Positions 15,331-24,700 of a stretch of DNA of 28,809 nucleotides are shown piece by piece. Origin of the DNA: Candidatus Methanogaster sp. UBA203 (GTDB lineage: Archaea; Halobacteriota; Methanosarcinia; Methanosarcinales; Methanogasteraceae); NCBI GenBank assembly GCA_002503595.1, contig DASC01000044.1, positions 8,214 to 37,022 on the forward strand. Direction: 5' to 3'. Numbering within the stretch: the first letter of the stretch is position 1; each line of letters opens with the position of its first letter. The position numbers and the translations under genes are program-made. The notes beneath the pieces were generated by a model, which did no database searches, was not told the DNA's origin, and saw only the letters and a list, made by a program, of their open reading frames with translations.

Positions 15331-15348
15331 GCATATTAACCTTTCGAG
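15331..15348 (-). promoter_or_regulatory. Promoter of tRNA-Glu
   Basis: CTCGAAAGGTTAATATGC on the minus strand is a BRE/TATA element centred about 40 nt from the mature tRNA 5' end, consistent with a short 5' leader removed by RNase P. Confidence 0.5.
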
Positions 15349-15381
15349 GGACCCGGCGTTGCAGGGTTGTTCTGGCAGGGG

Positions 15382-15425
15382 GGGTGGTTTGTGTCTATGG
15401 TGATCTCCCAACTCAAAAACCACCC
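15382..15425 (-). terminator. 9-bp perfect inverted repeat downstream of the CooC-like gene
   Basis: GGGTGGTTT (15382-15390) and AAACCACCC (15417-15425) are perfect complements around a 26-nt loop, beginning 36 bp after the cooC-like stop. It also lies between that gene and the tRNA promoter. A 3'-end structure is the simplest reading. Confidence 0.4.
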
Positions 15426-15461
15426 TTCCGATCTGGGGGGCGGTTCTTGAATGCGTCAACG

Positions 15462-16223
15462 TCATTCTGTCGATGTCACGATTGCATCCCTTATCCGCCT
15501 GATCGCCAAAACCGCATCGCCCCCCATGTCAAACGGTGCCCTGCCGCTCATATCCGCCCGTATCAGAGCTTCATCGTACGGAATCGCACCGATCACAGGA
15601 ATTCCAAGTTCATTCAGACGTGCGCTAATTGTACCGAGATCATCGCGCCCACCGGTCTTGTTGACAACCGCAGAGAGTCTCTGAACCCCTATCTCTCTGC
15701 TCAACTTCTGTATCCGCGCAGCAGTCTCGATCGATCTCGCGCCGGGCTCGACCACCACAATCATCAGATCGACCCCGCGGGCGGTTCCGCGCCCGAGATG
15801 CTCGATTCCAGCCTCCATGTCAAGGATCACGATACTTGACTCCCGGAGCAGCAGATGGCGCAGCAGCGCACGCAGCAGCGAGGATGCAGGACATGCGCAT
15901 CCTGATCCGCCTGTGTCGATGGTCCCCATCGTAAGCATCGAGACACCGTGTTCGGTTGTGCCGAACCGCCTGGCAATGTCGTCCACCTTCGGGTTTAATT
16001 TAAAGACCCCGCCCATGCCGGTACCTGCCCGCTCTTCGATCATTCGCTTCTGTTCGGTGAGCGGAGCCGGCGGGGTTCTGATGCCGATTGCAGACGCGAG
16101 ATTCATGTCAGGGTCAGCATCGATCGCAAGGACTGAGAAACCATCTTCTGCGAATATCCTGGCGAGGGTGCCTGCAAGCGTTGTCTTCCCAACGCCGCCT
16201 TTGCCTGTGATTGCGATCTTCAT
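15462..16223 (-). CDS. cooC: CooC-like nickel-insertion ATPase
   Basis: SIMIBI-class P-loop ATPase of 253 residues. It has the deviant Walker A GKGGVGKTT (7-15), switch I IDADPDMNLAS (35-43), a CxC motif (Cys109, Cys111, in GCACPASS) and VILDMEAGIEHLGRGT as switch II. CooC proteins mature the nickel-iron-sulfur C cluster of CO dehydrogenase, and the CxC pair binds metal at the dimer interface. In methanogens such proteins serve the CODH/acetyl-CoA synthase complex. No CODH subunit is present in this window, so the partner is inferred. No Shine-Dalgarno precedes the ATG, and AAAAGTTATC about 25 nt upstream suggests a leaderless transcript. Confidence 0.9.
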   Translation of the reverse strand: MKIAITGKGGVGKTTLAGTLARIFAEDGFSVLAIDADPDMNLASAIGIRTPPAPLTEQKRMIEERAGTGMGGVFKLNPKVDDIARRFGTTEHGVSMLTMGTIDTGGSGCACPASSLLRALLRHLLLRESSIVILDMEAGIEHLGRGTARGVDLMIVVVEPGARSIETAARIQKLSREIGVQRLSAVVNKTGGRDDLGTISARLNELGIPVIGAIPYDEALIRADMSGRAPFDMGGDAVLAIRRIRDAIVTSTE

Positions 16224-16353
16224 CTGCTTTAGTGATTATCCGGCGGGAGGATAACTTTTGCGAGCATTACCAATACCTCATGTCTTTCATATTATACACT
16301 GCTCTTTGTTCTATCGATCCGTCATCACGTACGCTTACAGCTCCAGTTGTACA

Positions 16354-16367
16354 AAAAAGTATTATAC
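16354..16367 (+). promoter_or_regulatory. TATA promoter of the COG1672-type ATPase gene
   Basis: AAAAAGTATTATAC lies 22-35 nt before the ATG at 16389, so the mRNA is probably leaderless. The TATA core is part of the palindrome AGTATTATACT. Confidence 0.45.
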
Positions 16368-16388
16368 TAAAAAGTACGATTGCTTATC

Positions 16389-17783
16389 ATGAGATTTTAT
16401 AACCGGCAGGAAGAAGTAGAGGTGATTAGGAACTTGTCAACCCTCAGCGAAAAACATGCACATATGCTTGTCGTTTATGGCAGGCGGCGGGTTGGGAAGA
16501 CGCGGCTCGTTCTGGAATCTCTTGAACCGATGTACTTTTTTGTGGATAAAAAAACCAGTGCTCTGCTGCTGAAAGAATTCTCCGAGATTGTAAGGGTGAA
16601 CTCCGGCAGTTTCATGCCAGATTTTTCCAATTGGGATGACTTCATAAGATTTTTATTTGAACATTCGAAAGATAGGCATCTTATCGTGGTCTTCGATGAA
16701 TTCCAGAACTTCCGAGCGGTTGATCCTGCCATATTCTCCATATTCCAGAAGTACTGGGATAGTTATTTGGATACCTCGAGTATATTACTGATCTTTGTGG
16801 GCTCATACACCGGACTGATGAAAAAAATCTTTATAGACGAAAAAGAGCCGCTATACGGAAGGTCTACTGCTAAAATTGATCTTAAACCTCTAAACTACAA
16901 GTGGGTTAGAAAGATATGCATGGATATGGGATTTAAAAGCGAAGAAGAGATTGTAAAGATGTATTCTACACTTGGCGGCACTCCAAGGTACTATCAGCTG
17001 GTGGAAAGTTACGGGCTTGACAGTTACGAAAGTGTTCTGAAATCCATGATCTTCGGCAAGAACGCGCTGCTGCAGGACGAGGTCAGACAGATTCTGATAA
17101 ACGAGTTCGGAAGAAATTATACCACTTATTTCTCGATACTTGAGGCAGCATCACTCGGAAAGAACACCTTAAAAGAGATTTCAGACACTACAGGCATTCC
17201 GATGAACAGTCTTGGCAAATACTTAAACGAACTTGCCAGCACATTCGATATCATTGAACGGAGAGAACCACTCCTGGGTGGGAAAAAGATGGGGCGGTAC
17301 TTCATAAAAGATCATATAGTGCGTTTCTGGTTTAGATTTGTAAACCCGAACATTTCCTTCTTAGAATCGGGTAGATATGAGATAGCACTGGATCAAACGA
17401 TATCATATCTGCCGTCCTTTGTTGGCAGGGTTTTTGAAGACATCGCAACAGAGATCGCTCTTGATAACCTGCCTTTCAGGGTGTCCGGGATAGGTAGGTG
17501 GTGGAACCGGCGAGGGGATGAAATAGACCTGGTGGCGATCAATGAACAGACCAGGGAGATACTATTCGGGGAGGTTAAATGGACGAATAAAACGGCGGGG
17601 TGTGGTATCATGGAGAGTCTAAAGAAGAAGAAAGATCTGGTGAAGTGGCATAATGGCGAGAGGAAGGAATATTATCTTGTGGTCTCTAAAAGTGGGTTCA
17701 CTCCTGAATTAAGGGAAATCATGAAGTCTGAGGGGGTGATCGGGTGGGATATGCAGGATATCGCACGGATGGCGAATCTGTAG
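16389..17783 (+). CDS. Archaeal-type ATPase with C-terminal DUF234 nuclease-like domain (COG1672)
   Basis: The 464-residue protein starts MRFYNRQEEVEVI, typical of the archaeal ATPase (PF01637) family, with Walker A YGRRRVGKT (30-38), Walker B HLIVVFDEFQNF and a sensor FVGSYTGLM. A winged helix follows (SLGKNTLKEISDTTGIPMNSLGKYLNEL). The C-terminal third is the DUF234 domain, in which RRGDEIDLVAI and ILFGEVKWT supply the D and ExK of a PD-(D/E)xK-like core. These STAND-like ATPases are abundant in Archaea and often sit in variable regions; function is unsettled. TTG 16380 is an alternative start. The gene lies alone and converges on the NACHT pseudogene. Stop is TAG. Confidence 0.88.
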   Translation: MRFYNRQEEVEVIRNLSTLSEKHAHMLVVYGRRRVGKTRLVLESLEPMYFFVDKKTSALLLKEFSEIVRVNSGSFMPDFSNWDDFIRFLFEHSKDRHLIVVFDEFQNFRAVDPAIFSIFQKYWDSYLDTSSILLIFVGSYTGLMKKIFIDEKEPLYGRSTAKIDLKPLNYKWVRKICMDMGFKSEEEIVKMYSTLGGTPRYYQLVESYGLDSYESVLKSMIFGKNALLQDEVRQILINEFGRNYTTYFSILEAASLGKNTLKEISDTTGIPMNSLGKYLNELASTFDIIERREPLLGGKKMGRYFIKDHIVRFWFRFVNPNISFLESGRYEIALDQTISYLPSFVGRVFEDIATEIALDNLPFRVSGIGRWWNRRGDEIDLVAINEQTREILFGEVKWTNKTAGCGIMESLKKKKDLVKWHNGERKEYYLVVSKSGFTPELREIMKSEGVIGWDMQDIARMANL

Positions 17784-17901
17784 AGTGTTTGTGCGTGTCG
17801 CGGTGGGTGCAGTCACCGGACGCACAGAGATTCACACATCCGGATTCGGAGGCTTCCCATGCGTGCACCCCTGTGTGGACTGCCGCCCCGGCTATGTGAC
17901 C

Positions 17902-19834
17902 TCAACCACCTTCTTCTTCTGGCTCAAGCGAAGCAAAGTATTCCAGAAGCAGCCTGTGCACGAAGATGTACCCACCGCCCACCTTGCGCAGGAAGATGCA
18001 CCCGGCTGCGTAGTCAAGGAAACGGGCGTAGCGTAGTGGCGCAGAGCTGTTTCGCCAGAGCATAATGCGCAGGACGAGATGCTGGATGCAGGCGAGACCG
18101 CCGAAGATCAGTCCAAATAGCAGCCCACCGAGCAGCCCACCGAGCAGCCCGATGAACAGCCCATATGAGAGCCCGCTGAGCAGCGCGTTACGCGCTGATC
18201 GATGCATCCCTTCATTCGGAAATGTTCTCTGGTAACTATCTCACTCTCGACCACCCCATAGAACAGCCCGGAGTGCAGCCCCACGATTAGCCATAAGAGC
18301 AGCCCACCGAGCAGCTCGGTACCTCTCAACGAAGCTCGCATCTTTGACCACGAAAAGTGCAGTGTCTCAATAGGTCGTATCTACTCGCTGAGTCCGAGCA
18401 CCCCATAGAGCAGCCCGATGAACAGTCCAAATGGGAGCCCGCCGAGCAGCCCAAATGGGGGAATGCGGAGTATCTCCTAGAGCAGGCCGCCGAGCAGCCC
18501 GCATGGGAGCCCGCTGAGCAACCCGATTATGACCATAACATCTACTTTAAATATCCGCCGCTGCGCCCGCGTCGGCAGCCAGTCGGGCTGTATCCGCTCG
18601 ATCAGGAAGACCGTCTGTCCGTGTTCTGACATTCCCTTGGCAAGCCATGAGAGCCAATGGATGGTCTCTTCTTTGAAAAAGCGTCCACCATCCTTTTTCT
18701 TCCGTTCAGGCGTGGAACCGGTCTCTGGATAGTCGGGAAGTGTCCGCTCTGTACGGAGCTTGAACATGCGCTCAACATAGTTGTCAAAGACGTGCTTGCG
18801 GTGAGCATCAACCGTTTCCAGCGGCTGCAGGTCGTGAACCGACATTCCACGGTAAGCAAGCGTCATGATGCTCAAGATCAGGGGTGTTTGGGCGAGTTCA
18901 TAAAGTATCGGATCATCATTCAGTGCCGTACGAAGAGCAGCAAGTTCCTGACCCATCCGATCGAGATAGTCATTAATCTGCTCTTTTGTGAGCGGCTGCA
19001 AGGAGATCGCGCCCTTAAGATCAAGACGGGTTTCCAGGGTTTCATACTCCTCGCTGCGACAACAGACCACAAGCGGTGTCAGTCCATGCTCACGGCGAAA
19101 GTCATTGATCGCACAGATGCACGCCTCGCGGTGCTCAGGCAAAACTTCGTCCAGCCCATCGAGCAGGAAAGCAGATCATCGTTTTCGATCCAATCACTGG
19201 CAATTTTCTTTGGGGTGTAGTACTTGGTCTTGAGTTCATCAACCAGCCAATCCGCGATCGGCTGCTTGGCGTCCGTCCACGAGGAGAGGTTGAACACTAC
19301 CGGAATTCGATGTTTTGGGTCTTTTTCGGCGCGAGCGATTGTGTCACGGGCTAATTCCACGAGTAGGGTCGTTTTACCAGACCCGGGTTCACCCAGGATG
19401 AGCAGGGTCTGCCCCATCTCATCGAAGACATCCATAACTTTCGTACCCGTTGGCAGCAGGCGGTTGGGCTTGCCGGGTGTTTGCAGTTCCATTCCCTGCC
19501 GGTTGTAAACGGCGTCCTTTCGTTCCTCCAAGCCGAGTTTGATCAGCACCTCGCCGTGCAGGGATTGTTCCAGCACACCTTTGACCCAGGAATTCTTGAC
19601 CAGTTCGAGCATGCGCTCTCGGTTGCGCTCTTCGCGGGCAGATTTTGTTTTTTCGGAGGTGGGAATGCTTATGTGGACATCACTAACGAAAAATGAAACT
19701 ATAAAGGCAGCCGTTCCAGTTAGAACGGCAATTAAAGGTTCCCACCCGGGTTCGAAGTAGAACCAAGCAATAGACGCAATCCAAGATATGACAGCAATGG
19801 CACGCAATATGGATCGCCATGATATCGAGAGCAT
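17902..19834 (-). pseudogene. NACHT NTPase with Gly-Leu repeat tail, broken by two frameshifts and two amber stops
   Basis: NACHT proteins are STAND NTPases; prokaryotic ones include anti-phage sensors. The first frame (19834 down to about 19170) starts after GGTGA and encodes two N-terminal membrane segments (about 8-26 and 32-51) and Walker A LGEPGSGKTTLL (147-158). The Walker B LLDGLDEVLPEH is in another frame because one T is missing from a TTTT run (19168-19170). That frame continues through CRSEEYETL and QINDYLDRMG to the repeat region, where in-frame TAG stops occur at 18477-18479 and 18381-18383. A second missing T (18220-18222) shifts the frame again at HFPNEGMHRSARNALLSGL. The end, FLDYAAGCIFLRKVGGGYIFVHRLLLEYF, is typical of these proteins. 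Restoring two bases gives 1935 nt, an exact 645 codons. Either a decaying gene or partly assembly error. Confidence 0.88.
18117..18530 (-). repeat. Degenerate 12-nt repeats encoding Gly-Leu-Leu-Gly units
   Basis: Three clusters (about 18117-18200, 18255-18320 and 18400-18530) repeat variants of GAGCAGCCCACC on the plus strand, read as GLLG/GLLF tetrapeptides on the minus strand. They form the hydrophobic tail of the NACHT pseudogene. Such Gly-Leu tails occur in related proteins and may be membrane-embedded. The frame is mostly preserved despite the stops. Confidence 0.7.
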
Positions 19835-19898
19835 TGTTTCACCTTACGACTACAATTGTCTCGGGTCGACTATTATTATTAACTCTGCATTTCATGAA

Positions 19899-19956
19899 TG
19901 GATATCACCCCCGACTCGTTTAACTGTAGATATATCGCGTACCATCCATCCGATCA
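19899..19956 (-). pseudogene. Fragment of a second brnT copy
   Basis: This segment aligns with the brnT-like part of the intact gene around 21565-21620 at roughly 80% identity by eye, including an identical ATATCGCGTACCATCC string. It is followed directly by a gyrB 3' fragment in the same orientation as at 21.8 kb, with about 150 bp of brnT missing between them. No reading frame survives. Confidence 0.75.
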
Positions 19957-20172
19957 TACGCACCCGCACAGTCTCACATCACCCCTTACACATCCAGATT
20001 CTCCATCTCTCGTGCATGCTTCTCGATAACCACCCACCCCAGCTCGGGCAGCATCCTCATCAGTATAGTGAACATGCGATCAGCCGCAATCGCCCTCGAT
20101 CCTCACCTGTTGCATCGTCCGCGTCTCAGGATCCATCGTCGTCTCCCAGAGCTGCGACGGGTTCATCTTAAT
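19957..20172 (-). pseudogene. Degenerate gyrB 3'-end copy, distal part
   Basis: From about 19990 this matches the last 180 bp of gyrB (21801-21980) at roughly 80-85% with indels, including a 32-nt block identical to gyrB around the codons for the RTMLQ region. It is cut at 20172 by the IS insertion and resumes at 20903. The frame is destroyed. It was duplicated or displaced together with the adjoining brnT fragment. Confidence 0.85.
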
Positions 20173-20902
20173 CCGAAGTTTGAGAACCCAATTCCCCACA
20201 AAAATCGATAGCTACAGCCACATTTTCACGAAATTTCATCCCATTTTCCACTCACCTACTAATTTCCAGCCACGAACACTAGCTCTGCTGTTGCCGATTT
20301 TTCCATGAACAATTCCGCCATCTCACAAACTTGTAGGTATACCGATTGTACACATAAACAAGTAGCGATCGAACCAAAAGATATTTATACATGCATACCA
20401 ACTACTTACTATGGGTTGGACTATTCATATAATACGGCGAAATATGATAGCGATCTATAAGAGCAGAAATCTGGTGGAAGATGGATTTAGAGCTTTGAAA
20501 TCGGATTCAAAGATAGATCCGGTGTATCACAGTAAAGATATGTACATAGAGACTCACACTGTCTTAGTTGTCGCGGGTTATCGCCTTATCTCGCTGTTGC
20601 GGGCGATTCTTAAGCGTAGCGGGATGGAATACTCATATGGTGGGTTAAAGGATATGATAAAATCGCGAAACGCTGTAGAAAGTTTCTATGAGCATGAACA
20701 GCTGAGGAACAGACTGTATATCCGCAGACCTGCTAAACCTTCGGTGGATTTGGAGGCGATATTCAGAGAATTGAAGCTCAGGGTGCCGATGTTTGATGTG
20801 AAGTAAGTTGTACCTACAAATAACAGTTGATTTTAATCGGGTTAGGTCTCGCCCGATGTTGATCTTGGGGGATTTTTTGTGCAAAATTTACTCAAAGTTC
20901 GG
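20173..20902 (+). mobile_element. Internally deleted IS1634/IS4-like insertion sequence
   Basis: The 730-bp element is delimited exactly. The left inverted repeat is CCGAAGTTTGAG (20173-20184) and the right is CTCAAAGTTCGG (20891-20902), matching at 11 of 12 positions. It is flanked by a 6-bp direct repeat CTTAAT (20167-20172 and 20903-20908). Removing the element and one repeat rejoins the gyrB copy with the same length as the real gyrB at this point. Full IS1634-type elements are about 1.5-2 kb; this one keeps only the transposase C-terminus, so it is a non-autonomous deletion derivative. About 240 bp at the left (20173-20410) contain no gene. Confidence 0.88.
20411..20806 (+). pseudogene. 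C-terminal remnant of an IS4/IS1634-family transposase
   Basis: The frame preserves IAIYKSRNLVEDGFRALKS, where Glu in NLVEDGF is the third residue of the DDE triad. It continues through VYHSKDMYIETHTVLVVAGYRLISLLRAIL to the end FRELKLRVPMFDVK, the usual C-terminus in this family. The two catalytic Asp residues and everything N-terminal are missing. The start region (about 20411-20440) does not resemble transposase and probably marks the internal deletion joint. It cannot encode an active enzyme. Confidence 0.85.
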
Positions 20903-21128
20903 CTTAATGAGACCAATGTATCGCTGCACCGTGACACCAGTATCCCCTATCCCTTCCCGTATCGCGTCCAGTTCTTCGTCTGTAAACGCTATATCACCTG
21001 ATCTTCCCTTTTTTGACCTGATAGAGTGGCGGCTGTGCGATGTAGACATATCCTGCCTCGATCAATTTAGGCATGATGATATCCAACACTGCCGTTGTTT
21101 CGTTCTCCAAAAACCCGTTCATTTGTAA
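20903..21128 (-). pseudogene. Degenerate gyrB 3'-end copy, proximal part
   Basis: About 20909-21080 aligns with gyrB 21993-22160 at roughly 85-90% by eye. On the minus strand it reads MPKLIEAGYVYIAQPPLYQV before a frameshift/stop just after KKGKIR (gyrB has KKGKVRRYAF). Similarity fades at the codons for gyrB residues about 1095-1100, only some 50 bp from where the intein sits in the intact gene. The few codons upstream (MNGFLENETT) are not GyrB-like. Confidence 0.85.
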
Positions 21129-21173
21129 TGCATGACACAACAGTACTGTGGATATCAGAATTCGAGACGTATC

Positions 21174-21734
21174 TCATGCGATACGGCGTTCTTCTCTTAA
21201 TTTCCCACTTGCCCTGATACATTCATCAATCCAGTTTTTCAGAAGGACGTTTGAACTGACACCTTCTTTAAGCGCTATCTCTCGCACAGACCTCACACGA
21301 TCCTCACCCAGAGGAAGAACCAGAACGCCTTTATCCTGCCCGAATGTGATCTGTACCTCATCGTCTTTCATATCTTCGAAATATTCTGCCGAATCATGAG
21401 TATCCCAGAATTCCTGCATCTCCTGTTCCGTCCTGAATCTTGGAATTTTTGCCATCATTGTACTATCGCCTCTTAAGATATAATCTTCTTTCACGTTTGT
21501 CATATCCCTCGCAGTGATTATCCGAGCAACGCCCCTCCCGAGATATAGATATACGATAAATAGGTATCGCCCACTACTCGTTTGACCGTAAACATATCGC
21601 GTACCATCCCGCCCAATCCTGAAATACGGATCGCCGATAAAAGCCTCTTCTGCCTCGGATCTTGTTACATCATGCCGCCACAGAATGTGTCTTTCATTCA
21701 CTTCGTCCCATCGAAATTCTTTTATTCGAATCAA
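21174..21734 (-). CDS. brnTA: BrnT-BrnA toxin-antitoxin fusion ORF
   Basis: BrnT is a ribonuclease-type toxin and BrnA its DNA-binding antitoxin; they are normally separate genes. Here one frame holds both. The BrnT part has EFRWDEVNERHILWRHDVTRSEAEEAF and YLFIVYLYLGRGVARIITARDMT. The BrnA/CopG part begins at ATG 21458 or 21455 (MMAKIPRFRTEQEMQEFWDTHDS) and ends in an RHH-like EIALKEGVSSNVLLKNWIDECI. The likely start is the TTG at 21734, 9 nt after AGGAGG; the longer frame from 21800 overlaps gyrB and has no BrnT character. AGAGG precedes the internal ATG, so BrnA could also be made separately by internal initiation. The gene follows gyrB by about 60 bp on the same strand. An older fragment of the same arrangement lies at 19.9 kb. 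Confidence 0.82.
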   Translation of the reverse strand: MIRIKEFRWDEVNERHILWRHDVTRSEAEEAFIGDPYFRIGRDGTRYVYGQTSSGRYLFIVYLYLGRGVARIITARDMTNVKEDYILRGDSTMMAKIPRFRTEQEMQEFWDTHDSAEYFEDMKDDEVQITFGQDKGVLVLPLGEDRVRSVREIALKEGVSSNVLLKNWIDECIRASGKLREERRIA

Positions 21735-21796
21735 AAAGTTAATCTCCTCCTGATCCTGTGCACCCTCGCTATCTGCACCGGCACGTGCATCACGCC

Positions 21797-24700
21797 TCAC
21801 ACATCCAGATTCTCGACTTCTCGTGCATGCTTCTCGATAAACGCCCGTCTCGGCTCGACTGCATCACCCATCAGTATCGTGAACATGCGATCCGCCTCCA
21901 TCGCGTCCTCGATTCGAACCTGAAGCATCGTCCGCGTCTCAGGATCCATCGTCGTCTCCCATAGCTGCGACGGGTTCATCTCGCCGAGACCCTTGTACCG
22001 CTGCACTGTGACACCAGTATCCCCTATCTCTTCCCGTATCGCGTCCAGTTCCTCATCCGTGAACGCATACCGCCTGACCTTCCCCTTCTTGACCTGGTAG
22101 AGTGGCGGCTGTGCGATGTAGACGTAGCCCTCCTCGATCAATCCGGGCATGTAGCGGTACAGAAACGTCAAAAGCAGCGTTCTGATGTGAGATCCGTCAA
22201 CATCAGCATCGGTATTGTGGCAGCAGATGCCACCCATCCCGCAGACGAAGTTCTCCGCGTCATCGACTGAGAAATCATAGACCATTCCGCGGGTTGGTTC
22301 GACCTCCGTAACCGATCGTACCGGAAGTCCGATCAAATCCCCGTGCAGCGGAACAAACGCACGGTTTATGCCTGTGCCCGCATTAGCCTCTTTCTCGATC
22401 TTTGGTCTCAATTTGTCTGCCAGGTGGTGCGCGGTCCAGACCGGCGCAAGATGCAGGAGGTCATCCCGTGCCGCAACACTCAGGATATATGCAGCATGAC
22501 GCTGCGTGATCGGCTTACCCCGGATCATGCCTGATGGCTCCCCGGTCGGTTCACGCACCGACATCGAGCAGACCACGCCGTGCGCAAGCAGAAGGTACTG
22601 CAACTGTGCTGCCAGATCACGCGAGACTGTGCTGACATTGATCTCGGTTTCGGAGACCGTGCCGTCGCCCATGAAGTATCCACGCAAAAACGCGAGTTGC
22701 AGATCGGGATTCACGTTAAAGACCATGTCTGGTATCCGCTTGGTGTGGGCTTTCGCGGAATCGAAACCGAAGACGTGCCTGAAGAGCGCGGCCACGACCG
22801 AATTAACGATTTTTAGCTCGTCTGCACGTGTTTCTGAGCTATCGTAGTATTTTGCATCCAGCCCAAAGGTGGATTTGATCATTCCCGCCAATTTTTCGGC
22901 AAACCTGATGTTGTTCTTCCCGATTGCGAACCGCATGCCTCCGCGCTGGCTCAGGCTCCCGTCCGCAACAAAGAACCCGATAATCTCCATCAAATCCTCA
23001 TTTACCGGGATATGGCGTGGTATGGCGTGATCCGCATAGTGCACAGGCGATAATCTGACACCGTTTAACCGTGATGTGTCTTCAAGAGAGAGATCGTGTA
23101 TTGAAATATAATCGCGCACACGGTTACATCCCGATGCGGCATATTGCGTCGCCCACACGGAATCAAGGCGGGATGGCATCACTTCGACCGCGTCCATGCA
23201 CGCTGCCCGGTTCATTCCGAGGAGGTCGATGTACCGCTCAAAGTGGGTGAGCACCGGACGCGAGGTTCCTTTCTCCCACGCATAGAACGTGACCGGCTGC
23301 CGGATCCCGACTGCATCGCAGACCTCTTTCTGGCTAAGTCCGAGTTCGCGGAGTTTTTCGGCGATCTCATTGCGAACAGCCTCTGGAATATCCACCCGCG
23401 CCTCCACGAGTTGGGGTTTGTCACTGTGCTCCTCCCGGATGCGATCCATCAGCAACCCGGCGACATCGCCGCTGCCCATCACATCCCTGACATACATATT
23501 GACGTCAAGTTCTTCCTTTCTGGCGACGAATTCAGCCAGCAGATCGATGTCGGCAGGTGATTCGGGCACGACTCCGGAAAGCGGCAGCCGGTTCGGCGCA
23601 ACGATCAGATCGCCGGGCAGTATCTCACAACCCCGCTTCAGCACGATTTCACCGTCCTCGCAGACAAAGACGCTATGCGACGAGGTTACCCTAACCTGCC
23701 TGCCATAAGCGGCGGTGATCTCGTAGAGTGGTTCTTCAATTTCGTGGCGGATCACCGATTTTATGGGTCTGAATTCCGTTTCGAGTGTGGTGAGATCGAA
23801 GCATAGCACCTCATAGCAATCAGTGTGCCCTGATTCCAGTGATACGCTTTCTCCTTCTCCATTTCCGCTCTTACTTTCCTCGCCCGTCTCAACCATGGAA
23901 TCGATGAAGTCGCCGATGCAGACCGACCTGATCATCCCGTCCGGCTCCCGGATAAATGTCATCTCAGCGCCATCGACGCTCATAATCGATATTTTATGAT
24001 ACCTCGCCTTCGCAATATCAAACTCCTCCCCGATCCCGGTCCCGAACGCAGTGATCATCGTCCTGATCTCGTTGTTGCGCAGGATCTTGTGGAGTCTCGC
24101 TTTCTCGACATTCAGGATCTTGCCCCGGAGCGGCAGGATCGCCTGGAACTTCCGGTCCCGTCCCTGCTTCGCGGAACCGCCAGCGCTATCGCCCTCCACG
24201 AGATATATCTCGCTCTTTGCCGGATCGCGCTCTGAGCAGTCTGCAAGTTTACCCGGAAGACTCGATGTTTCGAGCGCACTTTTGCGTCTCGTCAGTTCCC
24301 GCGCTTTCTTTGCGGCTTCCCACGCTTTCGCTGCCTCCAGTATCTTATCGATGATCTTTTTTGCAGTCTTTGGGTTCTCTTCGAGAAATTCATCGAGTCC
24401 TTCCCCGACAAGCGACTGGACAAGCCCTTTCACCTCGATGTTCCCGAGTTTCATCTTGGTCTGCCCCTCAAACTGCGGGCTTGCGAGTCTTACGCTGATC
24501 ACCGCGGTCAAACCCTCAAGCGTGTCCCTGCCACTGATCTCGCCGTTCTTTACGAGATTGTTCGCCTTCGCATACCTGTTGATCGACCTCGTAAGCGCAG
24601 TCTTAAACCCGCTCAGATGCGTCCCGCCCTCCTTCGTGTTGATGCTGTTCACGAACGAAAGGATGTTATCTGCGTATCCCTCGTTGTACTGGACTGCAAT

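Noticed and set aside
18381..18479. In-frame TAG codons of the NACHT gene read as pyrrolysine
   Set aside because: rtcA, the NIL-ferredoxin and the COG1672 ATPase all end in TAG in this window, so TAG is an ordinary stop here, and the positions are not functional residues.
18117..18530. CRISPR-like array suggested by repeated GAGCAGCCC units
   Set aside because: The units are a 12-nt coding repeat for Gly-Leu tetrapeptides without unique spacers.
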